Shown piece after piece: positions 53,264 through 61,542 of a stretch of 64,000 bases of DNA. The position numbers and the translations under genes are program-made. Below the pieces are notes generated by a model, which saw nothing but the letters and a program-made list of their open reading frames with translations, had not been told where the DNA came from and searched no databases. Position 1 is the first letter of the stretch. Each line of letters starts with the position of its first letter. Source of the stretch: Ralstonia soli (GTDB taxonomy: Bacteria > Pseudomonadota > Gammaproteobacteria > Burkholderiales > Burkholderiaceae); assembly GCF_023955655.1 (NCBI RefSeq), contig NZ_JAMXHT010000005.1, forward strand, positions 373,462-437,461. The letters are read 5' to 3'.

Positions 53264-54178
53264 ATGCCTATGCTTCCCCACCGATATGTTGCCCGGTTCG
53301 GCCTGATTGTCCTGATGGCGGGCCTCTGCCTGAGCCCTGCGTTGCGCGCTGCCGACAACGCACAAGCCTTGCGCGATAAATACCAGAGCGTTGCGCAGCA
53401 ATTGGCCGACAACCCATTCCACCGCCCGTTGGTGCTGGAATCCAACGAGACGCCCGACCGGCTCAAGAGTGATATCTACAGCGTGCTCGATTACCCGTTC
53501 GCCACCGTCAAGGGCGCGCTGAACGACCCGGCGCACGGCGCTGCCAACTGGTGTGACGTGCTGATCCTGCATCTGAACATCAAGTACTGCCACGCAACGC
53601 AGGGGGCGGGCGGCAGCGTGCTCAACGTCAACCTGGGGCGCAAGGTGGAAGACTCGCTGTCCACGACCTATCCGCTCGAATTCAGTTATCACCCGGCCGC
53701 CAGCAGCGCCGACTACTTCCGGGTAGAGCTCAACGCGGCTTCGGGGCCGCTCAGCACGCGTGATTACCACATCATGCTGGAGGCCGTTCCCGCGCCGGGC
53801 AGCGGTAACCATACGTTCCTGCATCTCACCTATGCCTACGGTTACGGCACCGCCGGCCGCCTGGCGATGCGCACGTATCTCGCCACCGTGGGCAGCGGCA
53901 AGGTGGGCTTCACCAGGGAGGCGGAGTCATCGAGCGCGGAGCCGGGATACGTGGGCGGTGTGCGCGGCTTGCTGGAGCGCAACACGATGCGCTACTACCT
54001 TGCCATCGACGCCTACTTGAAATCGCTTGCCGCGCCGCCGGACAAGCGCCTGCAGCAGCGCCTGATCACGTGGTTCAACGCGACCGAGCAGTACCCGCGC
54101 CAACTGCACGAAGTGGAGCGGCAGGACTACCTCGAGATGAAGCGCCACGAAATCGAGCGCCAGCAGACGCCTCAGTGA
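53264..54178 (+). CDS. Conserved secreted protein of unknown function
   Basis: A 304-residue exported protein (signal peptide ending ALRAAD). It begins QALRDKYQSVAQQLADNPFH and contains the WCDVLILHLNIKYC segment with two Cys that could form a disulfide, and a later YAYGYGTAGRLAMRTYLATV segment. I do not recognise the family. It is convergent with the PGDYG gene. Confidence 0.68.
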   Translation: MPMLPHRYVARFGLIVLMAGLCLSPALRAADNAQALRDKYQSVAQQLADNPFHRPLVLESNETPDRLKSDIYSVLDYPFATVKGALNDPAHGAANWCDVLILHLNIKYCHATQGAGGSVLNVNLGRKVEDSLSTTYPLEFSYHPAASSADYFRVELNAASGPLSTRDYHIMLEAVPAPGSGNHTFLHLTYAYGYGTAGRLAMRTYLATVGSGKVGFTREAESSSAEPGYVGGVRGLLERNTMRYYLAIDAYLKSLAAPPDKRLQQRLITWFNATEQYPRQLHEVERQDYLEMKRHEIERQQTPQ

Positions 54179-54191
54179 TGGCGCTTGCGCT

Positions 54192-54632
54192 TCAAGCGTG
54201 GGTGTAAGGCCGATAGACCTTGGCGAAGCGCTGCGCCTGCACGACGCCATAGTCGCCGGGGGCGTATTGCAGGACCCAGTCGCCGGCTTGGCCGTGCAGC
54301 ACGTCGCCGGCTTCGGAACGCGCCATCGAGAATGCTTCGCCCATCTGCTTGGCAAGCACCACGCTCGGGCGGTTGCGATAGGCGCCCGCCTGACCGTGCG
54401 CGACCGATGCATCCGCGCTGACGTACTTCGCATCGAAGCGCTCACGCGAGACCACCCAGCGGTCGCCCGTCGAACCGGTGATGAGTGCATCGCCGGGGGC
54501 GTAGCGGTTCGGGCCTTCCAGGCTCATCAACTCACCGGGGGCGGTGGCAAAGTCGACGTGGACGGTCTCGTCCTTGACGAAGGGGCGGGCGGCAGGGTCC
54601 GTGCGCAGATCGACGTGTTGCAGGGTCGGCAT
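54192..54632 (-). CDS. PGDYG-motif protein
   Basis: A 146-residue cytoplasmic protein with two repeated motifs: RYAPGDALITGSTGDRWVV and QYAPGDYGVVQAQRF; the second is the PGDYG signature. ATG 54632 is preferred over an in-frame start four codons upstream. No function is known. Confidence 0.7.
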   Translation of the reverse strand: MPTLQHVDLRTDPAARPFVKDETVHVDFATAPGELMSLEGPNRYAPGDALITGSTGDRWVVSRERFDAKYVSADASVAHGQAGAYRNRPSVVLAKQMGEAFSMARSEAGDVLHGQAGDWVLQYAPGDYGVVQAQRFAKVYRPYTHA

Positions 54633-54765
54633 AGGGTGACGCAAAGGCGATGAAGGCGATGAAGGCGAGACGAGGCGGAAGGCCGTAAGCGTAGCGCAAA
54701 CGGCGTGCCGAAGGTTCGTTAGAGTGGGGGCGGAATTATTGATATCTCAACCCGAGGATTCCACC

Positions 54766-55275
54766 GTGAACGCACGTGAACCCCATTCGCCATCCCCGCT
54801 GACCGAACGCGACATGGCGCTGTTGCGCCAGGCGATTGCGCTGGCCGACGATGCGCGCAAGCGCGGCCGCCACCCGTTCGGCGCACTGGTGGCCGACGAA
54901 CACGGCAACGTGATTGCCACGGCCGGCAACAACTCGATGCCGCCTGAAGGCGACCCCACTCAGCATGCGGAACTGGCGGCCGCTGCGGCGGCAGCCAAGG
55001 TGCTGTCCCCCGAGCAGCTTGAGCGCTGCACGCTGTACACCAGCGCCGAGCCCTGCTGCATGTGCTCGGGCGCCATCTACTGGTGCAACATCGGTCGCGT
55101 GGTCTATGCGCTTTCGGAGCACCACCTGCTGACGCTCACGGGCGACCACCCCGAGAACCCCACGTTCTCATTGCCGTGCCGCGAGGTGTTCGTACGCGGG
55201 CAGCGCCGCATCGAGGTGCACGGCCCGTTGATCGAAGAGGAAGCCGCGCACTCGCACGTCGGCTTCTGGGGGTGA
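54766..55275 (+). CDS. Nucleoside/guanine deaminase-like protein (CDA fold)
   Basis: A 169-residue zinc deaminase: HAELAAAAA carries the zinc His and catalytic Glu, and SAEPCCMCSGAIYW carries the two zinc Cys. GTG 54766 follows GAGGA; an ATG at 54724 in frame lacks one. The family includes guanine, cytosine and tRNA adenosine deaminases. It is followed by a hydroxyisourate hydrolase homologue five bases later, which favours purine catabolism. Confidence 0.85.
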   Translation: MNAREPHSPSPLTERDMALLRQAIALADDARKRGRHPFGALVADEHGNVIATAGNNSMPPEGDPTQHAELAAAAAAAKVLSPEQLERCTLYTSAEPCCMCSGAIYWCNIGRVVYALSEHHLLTLTGDHPENPTFSLPCREVFVRGQRRIEVHGPLIEEEAAHSHVGFWG

Positions 55276-55280
55276 GCGCC

Positions 55281-55637
55281 ATGCCGGGGATCTCGATCCA
55301 CGTGGTGGATGTGTCGCGCGGCGTGGTCGCACAGGGGCTGGCGGTGCGCATCGAACGGCTGGTGGGCGGCGAGCGTTTGCTGCTGGCGGCGGGGCGCATC
55401 GGCTCCACCGGTACGCTGCGCGAGTTGGATGCACTGGCGGCGCACTGTGTGGCCGGCGTGTACGAGGCCACCTTCGAGGTGGGCGAGTACTACCGGCAGG
55501 CCGGCATCGCGTTGCCTGCCACGCCGTTCCTCGAAACGGTGCCCTACCGGTTCGGGCTGGATGATGTAGCGCAGCACTATCACCTGCCGTTCAAGATGAC
55601 GCCGTGGGGGTACTCCTGCTTTCGGGGTGGGGCGTAG
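55281..55637 (+). CDS. uraH: Hydroxyisourate hydrolase (transthyretin-like) with altered C-terminus
   Basis: A 118-residue transthyretin-like protein. The catalytic HVVD (His7) at the start and HYHLPF near the end match HIU hydrolase, which opens 5-hydroxyisourate in uric acid breakdown. The family C-terminus YRGS, part of the active site, reads FRGGA here, and the middle segment is short, so activity is uncertain. It follows the deaminase immediately. Confidence 0.78.
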   Translation: MPGISIHVVDVSRGVVAQGLAVRIERLVGGERLLLAAGRIGSTGTLRELDALAAHCVAGVYEATFEVGEYYRQAGIALPATPFLETVPYRFGLDDVAQHYHLPFKMTPWGYSCFRGGA

Positions 55638-55823
55638 TGTGTTGCGTTCGTCCTCTGCCAGTCGTGATCCGGAGAAGCTGCGCCGCCTCCGGGGGTCTCG
55701 GCACCGGCTTGAGAGGGGCGGTACCGACGCATTTGTAAGCCCCCCGCCCCCATGCCAGGCATCATTCATTTGGATGACGCCCGCATCAAACGAACGATGC
55801 CGTAGCGCAAATGCCCGTGCTAC

Positions 55824-55839
55824 GTTATGCGCACATAAC
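55824..55839. promoter_or_regulatory. Operator-like palindrome before the LuxR-type gene
   Basis: GTTATG-CGCA-CATAAC is a perfect 6-bp inverted repeat, 73 bases before the proposed start of the LuxR-type regulator and in a gap of otherwise ordinary sequence. It is a candidate autoregulatory site. Confidence 0.4.
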
Positions 55840-55911
55840 AAGCCCGCCACCACCATCGGGGTGAGTCCGGCGGGCACCAGCGCAGACAGCCATCCTTCGG
55901 GGGAGGGAAGC

Positions 55912-57030
55912 TTGCTCAAAGATCAGTTGATTGGCGATCTGTACGAAGCGGCAGTGACGCAGGATGGTTTCCTGGAGGCCTTCCAGCAGGTGACCGAATC
56001 GCTCGGCGCTGACATGTTTCACATGTTCAGCTGGGACGCCGTGCGCAATGCCCCGCAACTCTCCGTCTACTCACCAAAGAGAGAGATCGACGACACCATC
56101 CGCCTGTATGACCAATACTACGGTGCGCTGGACCCGCGCCGCGGTTTTGTCGAGCGAGCCAACGTGCGCGAGTTCGCCTTCTGCCAGGACCACCTTTCCG
56201 ACGTCTATGTCGAGCGCAGCGAATTCTTCCAGGACTATCAGATTCCGGCGGGCTTCCGCTACTTGATGGGTGTACGCCTGGAGCGTCCGGGCAGCAGCGA
56301 CATCCTGCTCGGCATGCTTCGAGCGCACGGCCGAACACCGTATTCCGAAGAGAATCGCTTCAACGCCGCAGGCATGGCCGGCCACCTGCAGCGCACGATC
56401 AACCTATGGCGTGATACACGCGTGCTCCACCGCGATGCGGCCATTGGCGCAGAACTGATGGAGCAGCTTGGCCTGGCCGTGTTCGCCCTCGGACGCGATC
56501 AGCGCGTGCTGTTTGCCAACGCCCAGGCCGAGGCGCTGCTGCGTGCTTCGACGTGTCTGCGTCTCGAACACGGGCGCCTGTGCGCCACGTTTGCGGCCGA
56601 CAACGACGGTCTCCAGGCTGCGTTGGCGCGCGTGGCAAAAACCCGCAAGGGCGAGAGCGTTACGGTGCGGCCGAGGCTGGGCGCGCCGCACGAAATCTTC
56701 CTCGGGATATCACAGTTGCCCGCTCACGCTGCGCATGCTGCGTTTGGCGATGCCGCCATGCTGATCACGGCGCGCCGCCGCGGTGATGCAGCGCCCGTCA
56801 CGGCGATGCAGTTGCGTCAGGCCTTCGGCCTGTCGGCCGCAGAAGCCGCGGTGGGCGAGGCGCTGATTGCCGGCAAGACCCCCGACGAATACGCCGCCAG
56901 CGCTGGCGTGGCCATGTCGACGGTGCGCTCGCAATTGCGCGCCATCTATGAGAAGACCTGCACGCGCTCGCAGACGGAAGCCGTCGGGACGATGCTGTGG
57001 GTGCTGTCGCAGCGCAAGCCGCAGGGCTAG
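55912..57030 (+). CDS. LuxR-type transcriptional regulator
   Basis: A protein of about 372 residues. The C-terminal 60 residues form a LuxR HTH (FGLSAAEAAVGEALIAGKTP, then VAMSTVRSQLRAIYEKT). The N-terminal half is a ligand-sensing region without a clear autoinducer or receiver domain. The start is uncertain: TTG 55912 follows GGGAGGGAAGC and gives a sensible N-terminus (LKDQLIGDLYEAA); GTG 55861 and further upstream codons are in frame but have poor sites. Confidence 0.82.
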   Translation: MLKDQLIGDLYEAAVTQDGFLEAFQQVTESLGADMFHMFSWDAVRNAPQLSVYSPKREIDDTIRLYDQYYGALDPRRGFVERANVREFAFCQDHLSDVYVERSEFFQDYQIPAGFRYLMGVRLERPGSSDILLGMLRAHGRTPYSEENRFNAAGMAGHLQRTINLWRDTRVLHRDAAIGAELMEQLGLAVFALGRDQRVLFANAQAEALLRASTCLRLEHGRLCATFAADNDGLQAALARVAKTRKGESVTVRPRLGAPHEIFLGISQLPAHAAHAAFGDAAMLITARRRGDAAPVTAMQLRQAFGLSAAEAAVGEALIAGKTPDEYAASAGVAMSTVRSQLRAIYEKTCTRSQTEAVGTMLWVLSQRKPQG

Positions 57031-57387
57031 TACCGCGCTTGCCGCTTGCCGGATAGCAATCCGGTCGATCATCACGCACGAAAACATCCGGGCTACCGCC
57101 TGCGTCCATGGTTGTGAAAAATTCTCATGAGCAAACGTGTGCTGATGCGCAACAAAGGTAGGGTGTGTCTTCGAAACGCCGGGAATTAACGCAAATGAGT
57201 AATTATCAAGCGTGGGCTATTTAGATAATCCGATTTTCCCGCATATGGCCTATGCGCCAGTGTCCAGATATGCCGCCTGCTATCAGGCGTTCACGTGAAT
57301 GGGCGCCGCTTCCATTTAGGTCTTTCCTTTCTATGAGGTTGGCGGCCACGGCAATGATTTTCCTGCGAAGGTGGGGTTATTGGGGAC
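57031..57387. other. Non-coding stretch upstream of the chemoreceptor
   Basis: No credible ORF is present. Composition is lower in GC than the rest (for example TTTAGATAATCCGATTTT near 57220). The region may hold regulatory sites for the LuxR-type gene or the chemoreceptor; nothing structured was found. Confidence 0.35.
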
Positions 57388-57414
57388 TCAATAAATCCCG
57401 AATCGTGCCGAAAA
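57388..57414 (+). promoter_or_regulatory. Sigma-28 (FliA)-like promoter of the chemoreceptor gene
   Basis: TCAA (57388-57391), 15 bases, then GCCGAAAA (57407-57414) fits TAAA-N15-GCCGATAA with one mismatch in each box. It lies about 40 bases upstream of the chemoreceptor ATG, the right position and the right gene class for a flagellar sigma factor. Confidence 0.5.
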
Positions 57415-57454
57415 GCTTCTTGCAAATCGAATCAACAAAGGAGAAGCCCCCGCC

Positions 57455-58999
57455 ATGCGTGTCAACGAACCGGTTACCCAGCGTGAATATGAGTTCCCCG
57501 ACAACGCGACGCTGATGTCGACCACCGATACACAGAGCTATATCGCCTATGCGAATGCCGCGTTTATCGAAGTCAGCGGTTTTACTCGGGAGGAGATCGA
57601 GGGCCAGCCGCATAACCTCGTGCGCCATCCCGACATGCCGCCCGAAGCGTTTGGCGACATGTGGGCCACGCTCAAGGCCGGGCAGCCCTGGACGGCGCTG
57701 GTGAAGAACCGTCGGAAGAACGGCGACCACTACTGGGTGCGCGCCAACGCCACGCCGGTGGTGCGCAATGGCCAGGCCACCGGCTACATGTCGGTGCGCA
57801 CCAAGCCCTCGCGCGAAGAGATCGCCGCGGCCGAGGCGCTGTACAAGGATTTCCGCAGCGGTCACGCGGGCAGCCGCAAATTCCACAAGGGCTTGATCGT
57901 GCGGACGGGCTTGATGGCCTGGCGCTCGGTGTTCCAGGTGATGCCGGTGCGCTGGCGCATCCGCCTGACGTTCCTGTCGCTGCTTCCGCCCCTGATTGCC
58001 GTGGCATGGGCCTTCGGTCTGTCCGGCGCGGCGCTCGGCGGCTTTGCGGCTTCGATGTTGGTGGCGCTGGCGCTCGCGTCGTGGTCATTGAAGGTGCAGA
58101 TCGCCACGCCGCTCGAAAAGCTCCAGGAACTGGCCCTGAACGTGGCTTCGGGCGAGAGCCGCAAAGTCGCCATCGCAGACCGCGTGGATGAGATCGGCAT
58201 GACGCTGCGCTCCATCAGCCAGCTTGGATTGATGTTCCGCTGGCTGATCGACGACGTGGCCGAGCAGGTGGTCAACGTGCAGTCGGCCAGCCATGAAATC
58301 GCCAAGGGCAATGGCGACATCAACATCCGCACCGAACAGGCCGCCGCCAGCCTGGAGCAAACCTCCAGCTCGATGACGGAGATGACCGCCACGGTGGCCA
58401 GCAACGCAGAAACGGCCGGGCAGGCCAATACGCTGTCTGGCTCCGCCACGCAGGCCGCGCTCAACGGTGGTCGCGCCATGGAAGAGGTGGTGAGCACGAT
58501 GAGTGCCATCTCGCAGAGTGCCAAGCAGATCGCCGACATCATCGGCGTGATCGACAGCATTGCGTTCCAGACCAACATCCTGGCGCTCAATGCCGCCGTG
58601 GAGGCCGCGCGCGCCGGTGAGCAGGGCCGTGGCTTTGCCGTGGTGGCGGGCGAGGTGCGTGCGCTCGCGCAGCGCAGCGCCGGGGCGGCCAAGGAGATCA
58701 AGGAGCTGATCGGCACCAGCGTGGACAAGGTGGAGTCGGGTTCGCGGCTGGTCGACCAGGCCGGCAAGACCATGGACGACATCGTCGATCAGGTCAAAAA
58801 GGTCTCCTCCATGATCGCGGACATCAGCCTGGCCACCGCGCAGCAGACGGAGGGCATCACGCAGGTGAGTCAGGCGGTCAATCACCTGGATCAGGTCACG
58901 CAGGAAAACGCCACGCTGATCGGGCAAAGTGCGGCCGCAGCGGAGGGGCTGCGTCATCAGGCCACGCGCCTGGTGGAGGCGGTGAACGTGTTCCGCTAA
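57455..58999 (+). CDS. aer: Aer-like PAS-containing methyl-accepting chemotaxis protein
   Basis: A 514-residue chemoreceptor. Residues 10-110 form a PAS domain of the Aer type ([33 protein letters not shown]), expected to bind FAD and sense redox or oxygen. A single hydrophobic region near 165-210 replaces the usual periplasmic loop. The tip of the signalling domain has the invariant [23 protein letters not shown] follows AGGAG. A sigma-28-like promoter precedes it. Confidence 0.9.
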   Translation: MRVNEPVTQREYEFPDNATLMSTTDTQSYIAYANAAFIEVSGFTREEIEGQPHNLVRHPDMPPEAFGDMWATLKAGQPWTALVKNRRKNGDHYWVRANATPVVRNGQATGYMSVRTKPSREEIAAAEALYKDFRSGHAGSRKFHKGLIVRTGLMAWRSVFQVMPVRWRIRLTFLSLLPPLIAVAWAFGLSGAALGGFAASMLVALALASWSLKVQIATPLEKLQELALNVASGESRKVAIADRVDEIGMTLRSISQLGLMFRWLIDDVAEQVVNVQSASHEIAKGNGDINIRTEQAAASLEQTSSSMTEMTATVASNAETAGQANTLSGSATQAALNGGRAMEEVVSTMSAISQSAKQIADIIGVIDSIAFQTNILALNAAVEAARAGEQGRGFAVVAGEVRALAQRSAGAAKEIKELIGTSVDKVESGSRLVDQAGKTMDDIVDQVKKVSSMIADISLATAQQTEGITQVSQAVNHLDQVTQENATLIGQSAAAAEGLRHQATRLVEAVNVFR

Positions 59000-59147
59000 G
59001 CGGCTCGCGCGTGCGTGCGAGGGATGTGGCTGGCCATCGGCAATTGCAAAAACCACGAAGCCGCCACATGGCGGTGGTGTGGTCTTCGCCTACTATGCCT
59101 ATGCAACAACATCCCTCACTACGCACATTCTTTGGAGCGCAAAAAAC

Positions 59148-59402
59148 ATGGCCTCACACGGTTTGATTGCTTGGCTGATCATCGGTGCAGTGGCGGGTTG
59201 GCTGGCCGGCATTCTGGTCAAGGGCGGCGGTTTCGGCATCTTCGTCGACATCGTGGTCGGCATCGTGGGCGCGTTCATTGGCGGGTGGCTGGCTGGTGTG
59301 CTGCACATCTCGCTGGGCAGCGGCTGGATCGGTTCGATCATCACGGCGGTGATCGGTGCGGTGATCCTGCTGTTCATCATCCGGCTGATCAAACGCGGAT
59401 AG
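59148..59402 (+). CDS. GlsB/YeaQ/YmgE family small membrane protein
   Basis: An 84-residue protein with three Gly-rich membrane helices (LIAWLIIGAVAGWLAGI, VDIVVGIVGAFIGGWL, SIITAVIGAVILLFIIRL). ATG 59148 is preferred over an upstream ATG. Members are annotated as transglycosylase-associated and are often stress-induced. Confidence 0.88.
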   Translation: MASHGLIAWLIIGAVAGWLAGILVKGGGFGIFVDIVVGIVGAFIGGWLAGVLHISLGSGWIGSIITAVIGAVILLFIIRLIKRG

Positions 59403-59549
59403 CGCGCCATCGCGGCGGTGGGTGACGATGTCGTCCACCGCCAGATTCCACTCTTCAATGCATCACCTAGACTGGTTGGTACAAGGACGACCACGCCGCG
59501 CCACAAGCGTCGGTGCGGCAGGTACACGCTATACCCATGCGAGGCCACC

Positions 59550-59840
59550 ATGTCTGATCAGCTCACCGCGCCCCTCGAGCTCTACGAAGGGTTCGAGATC
59601 CACGTCGTGCCGGCTCCCACGCGCACCAACTCCGCCCGCTACACCTACACCGGCTACGTGTGCCACCCTGGCGCCGATCCGCACCTGACGGGCCACGTCG
59701 TCCCCTTTCATGCAGACGGCGACGATAGCTTCCGCAGCCCCGAAGAGGCCATCGAGGAAGCCGTGCACGTGGCGCGTAGCATCGTCGACGGCACCCACCC
59801 GGATCTGTCCGTGCTGTCGATCGTGACGCACGGCTACTGA
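59550..59840 (+). CDS. Hypothetical protein (96 aa)
   Basis: A 96-residue soluble protein with several aromatic beta-like segments (LYEGFEIHVVPAPTRTNS, ARYTYTGYVCHPG) and a C-terminal helix (SPEEAIEEAVHVARSIVDG). ATG 59550 follows GAGG. The upstream region of the same frame is open but its composition is unlike coding sequence. Function unknown. Confidence 0.6.
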   Translation: MSDQLTAPLELYEGFEIHVVPAPTRTNSARYTYTGYVCHPGADPHLTGHVVPFHADGDDSFRSPEEAIEEAVHVARSIVDGTHPDLSVLSIVTHGY

Positions 59841-60071
59841 CCGCTCAACGCGGGCATCACACACCGGCACGCGCACCACGTGCCGACGTCTTCCGTTTGG
59901 CCGCAGCAGCATTTGCTGTGCCGCACCATACCGAACCGAACCTGCACCGAAACCGTGCGGCGCAGCGCCCATGCTTGAGGCACGTTGCGGGTGCGTGGGC
60001 GTCGCTTTGCACGGCAAACCGCGATAGATCAAGGCTTTGCGGCCTTGGCATACCTGTTGCGTAGCACCAGT

Positions 60072-60147
60072 GCGCGAGTCAACGGCGATTCGCGCTCTTC
60101 GTGGTGACGGCCCTGGTGCTCAGGGCTCTTGGACAACGGCGTCCCAG
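60072..60147 (+). promoter_or_regulatory. ANTAR-type two-hairpin antitermination leader
   Basis: Hairpin P1 (60072-60095) has stem GCGCGAGTC/GATTCGCGC around the hexaloop AACGGC. Hairpin P2 (60128-60147, core GGAC/GTCC at 60131-60144) has the same hexaloop AACGGC. Both loops keep the A1 and G4 positions that ANTAR proteins (NasR, NasT, AmiR type) require. P2 uses bases that also form the 5' arm of the terminator at 60138, so binding would prevent termination. A third hairpin, GCCCTG/CAGGGC, lies in the linker. An ANTAR protein gene is not in the window. Confidence 0.75.
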
Positions 60148-60190
60148 AACCTGGCCTAGTGCCCGGTTCTCGGACGCCTTTCTTTTTTTT
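60138..60190 (+). terminator. Leader terminator (attenuator) before the nitrate operon
   Basis: GGCGTCC-c-AGAACC (60138-60151) pairs with GGTTCT-c-GGACGCC (60165-60178), 13 bp interrupted by one C-C mismatch, with a 13-base loop, followed by TTTCTTTTTTTT. It ends only 16 bases before the transporter ATG, so without antitermination the operon should be off. Confidence 0.88.
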
Positions 60191-60206
60191 GGAAGCGGGA
60201 CTCGAC

Positions 60207-61529
60207 ATGAACGGCAAAGCCACCCGAATCGACTTGTTCAGCCTGCGCACGCCGCAGATGCGCGCCTTCCACCTGACGTGGCTGGCGTTCTTTGTGTGCT
60301 TTTATGCGTGGTTCGCCTGCGCGCCGCTCATGCCGGTGCTCAAGGGCGAGTTCCACCTCACGCCAGGGCAGATCGCCAACATCAACATCGCTGCGGTGGC
60401 GGTGACGATCCTGGTGCGGCTGCTGGTCGGCCCGCTGTGCGACCGCTTCGGTCCGCGCAAGACGTACACCGGCCTGCTGGTGTTGGGTGCCATTCCTGTG
60501 CTGGGGGTGGCGCTGGCGCAGAGCTATGAGGCGTTCCTCTTCTTCCGCCTGGCGATTGGCGCGATTGGCGCGAGCTTCGTCATCACGCAGTACCACACGT
60601 CGGTCATGTTCGCGCCCAACGTAGTCGGTACGGCCAACGCAGCGGCCGCCGGCTGGGGTAACGCGGGCGGTGGCGTAGCGCAAGGCACGATGCCGCTGCT
60701 GCTGACCGCCATTGTGATGATGGGCGTGACGCAGAGCCTGGGGTGGCGCCTGGCCATGGTGGTGCCGGGTGTGGCGATGTTGATCGTCGCGGCGCTCTAC
60801 TGGCGCTATACGCAGGACTGCCCGGAAGGCAACTACGCAGAACTGCGCGCCGCCGGCAAGACCATCGAAGGCGGCAAGAAAGGCGGCTGGGGCAGCTTTG
60901 TGGCCGCGGCCGGCAACTACCGCGTGTGGCTGCTGTTCATCACCTACGGCGCGTGCTTTGGCGTGGAGATCTTCATCCACAACATCGCAGCCACGTATTA
61001 CGTTGATCACTTCGGCCTGTCGCTGTCCGCGGCCGGCATGGCTGCGGCGAGCTTCGGCCTGTTGGCGCTGTTTGCGCGTGCGCTGGGCGGCATCGTGTCG
61101 GACCGCGTGGCGGCCAAGCGCGGGTTGGACGCCCGTACTCAACTGCTGTGCGTGCTGATGCTGGGCGAGGGCCTGGGCCTGTTCGGTTTTGCCCATGCCG
61201 GCAGCGTGACGGTGGCGGTGGTGGCCATGCTCGGTTTCGGCCTGTTCACCCACATGGCTTGCGGCGCCACGTATGCGCTGGTGCCCTTCATTGATCGCCG
61301 CGCGCTGGGCGGTGTGGCCGGCATCATCGGCGCGGGCGGCAACGCTGGTGCGGTGGCTGCGGGTTTCCTGCTCAAGGGCATGGCCGATACGCAGGCCACG
61401 CTGTCCATCCTCGGCGTGCTGGTGGCGCTGTCGGCCGTCTGCGCCATCGCGGTGCGCTTCTCGGCAGAACACAAGGCGCGTGAACAAGCGCTGTACGACA
61501 ACACGCTGGCCGCTGCCGGCGGCGCCTGA
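60207..61529 (+). CDS. narK: Nitrate/nitrite transporter, MFS NarK/NasA type
   Basis: A 440-residue MFS permease of the nitrate/nitrite porter family. The NNP signature is seen as AAAAGWGNAGGGVAQGTMP (residues about 147-166) and GIIGAGGNAGAVAAGFLL later. The start at ATG 60207 follows GGAAGCGGG; the upstream in-frame region is the terminator. It is the first gene of the nirB operon and is controlled by the ANTAR-type leader, so assimilatory nitrate uptake is the probable role. Confidence 0.92.
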   Translation: MNGKATRIDLFSLRTPQMRAFHLTWLAFFVCFYAWFACAPLMPVLKGEFHLTPGQIANINIAAVAVTILVRLLVGPLCDRFGPRKTYTGLLVLGAIPVLGVALAQSYEAFLFFRLAIGAIGASFVITQYHTSVMFAPNVVGTANAAAAGWGNAGGGVAQGTMPLLLTAIVMMGVTQSLGWRLAMVVPGVAMLIVAALYWRYTQDCPEGNYAELRAAGKTIEGGKKGGWGSFVAAAGNYRVWLLFITYGACFGVEIFIHNIAATYYVDHFGLSLSAAGMAAASFGLLALFARALGGIVSDRVAAKRGLDARTQLLCVLMLGEGLGLFGFAHAGSVTVAVVAMLGFGLFTHMACGATYALVPFIDRRALGGVAGIIGAGGNAGAVAAGFLLKGMADTQATLSILGVLVALSAVCAIAVRFSAEHKAREQALYDNTLAAAGGA

Positions 61530-61542
61530 GGAGAACATCACC

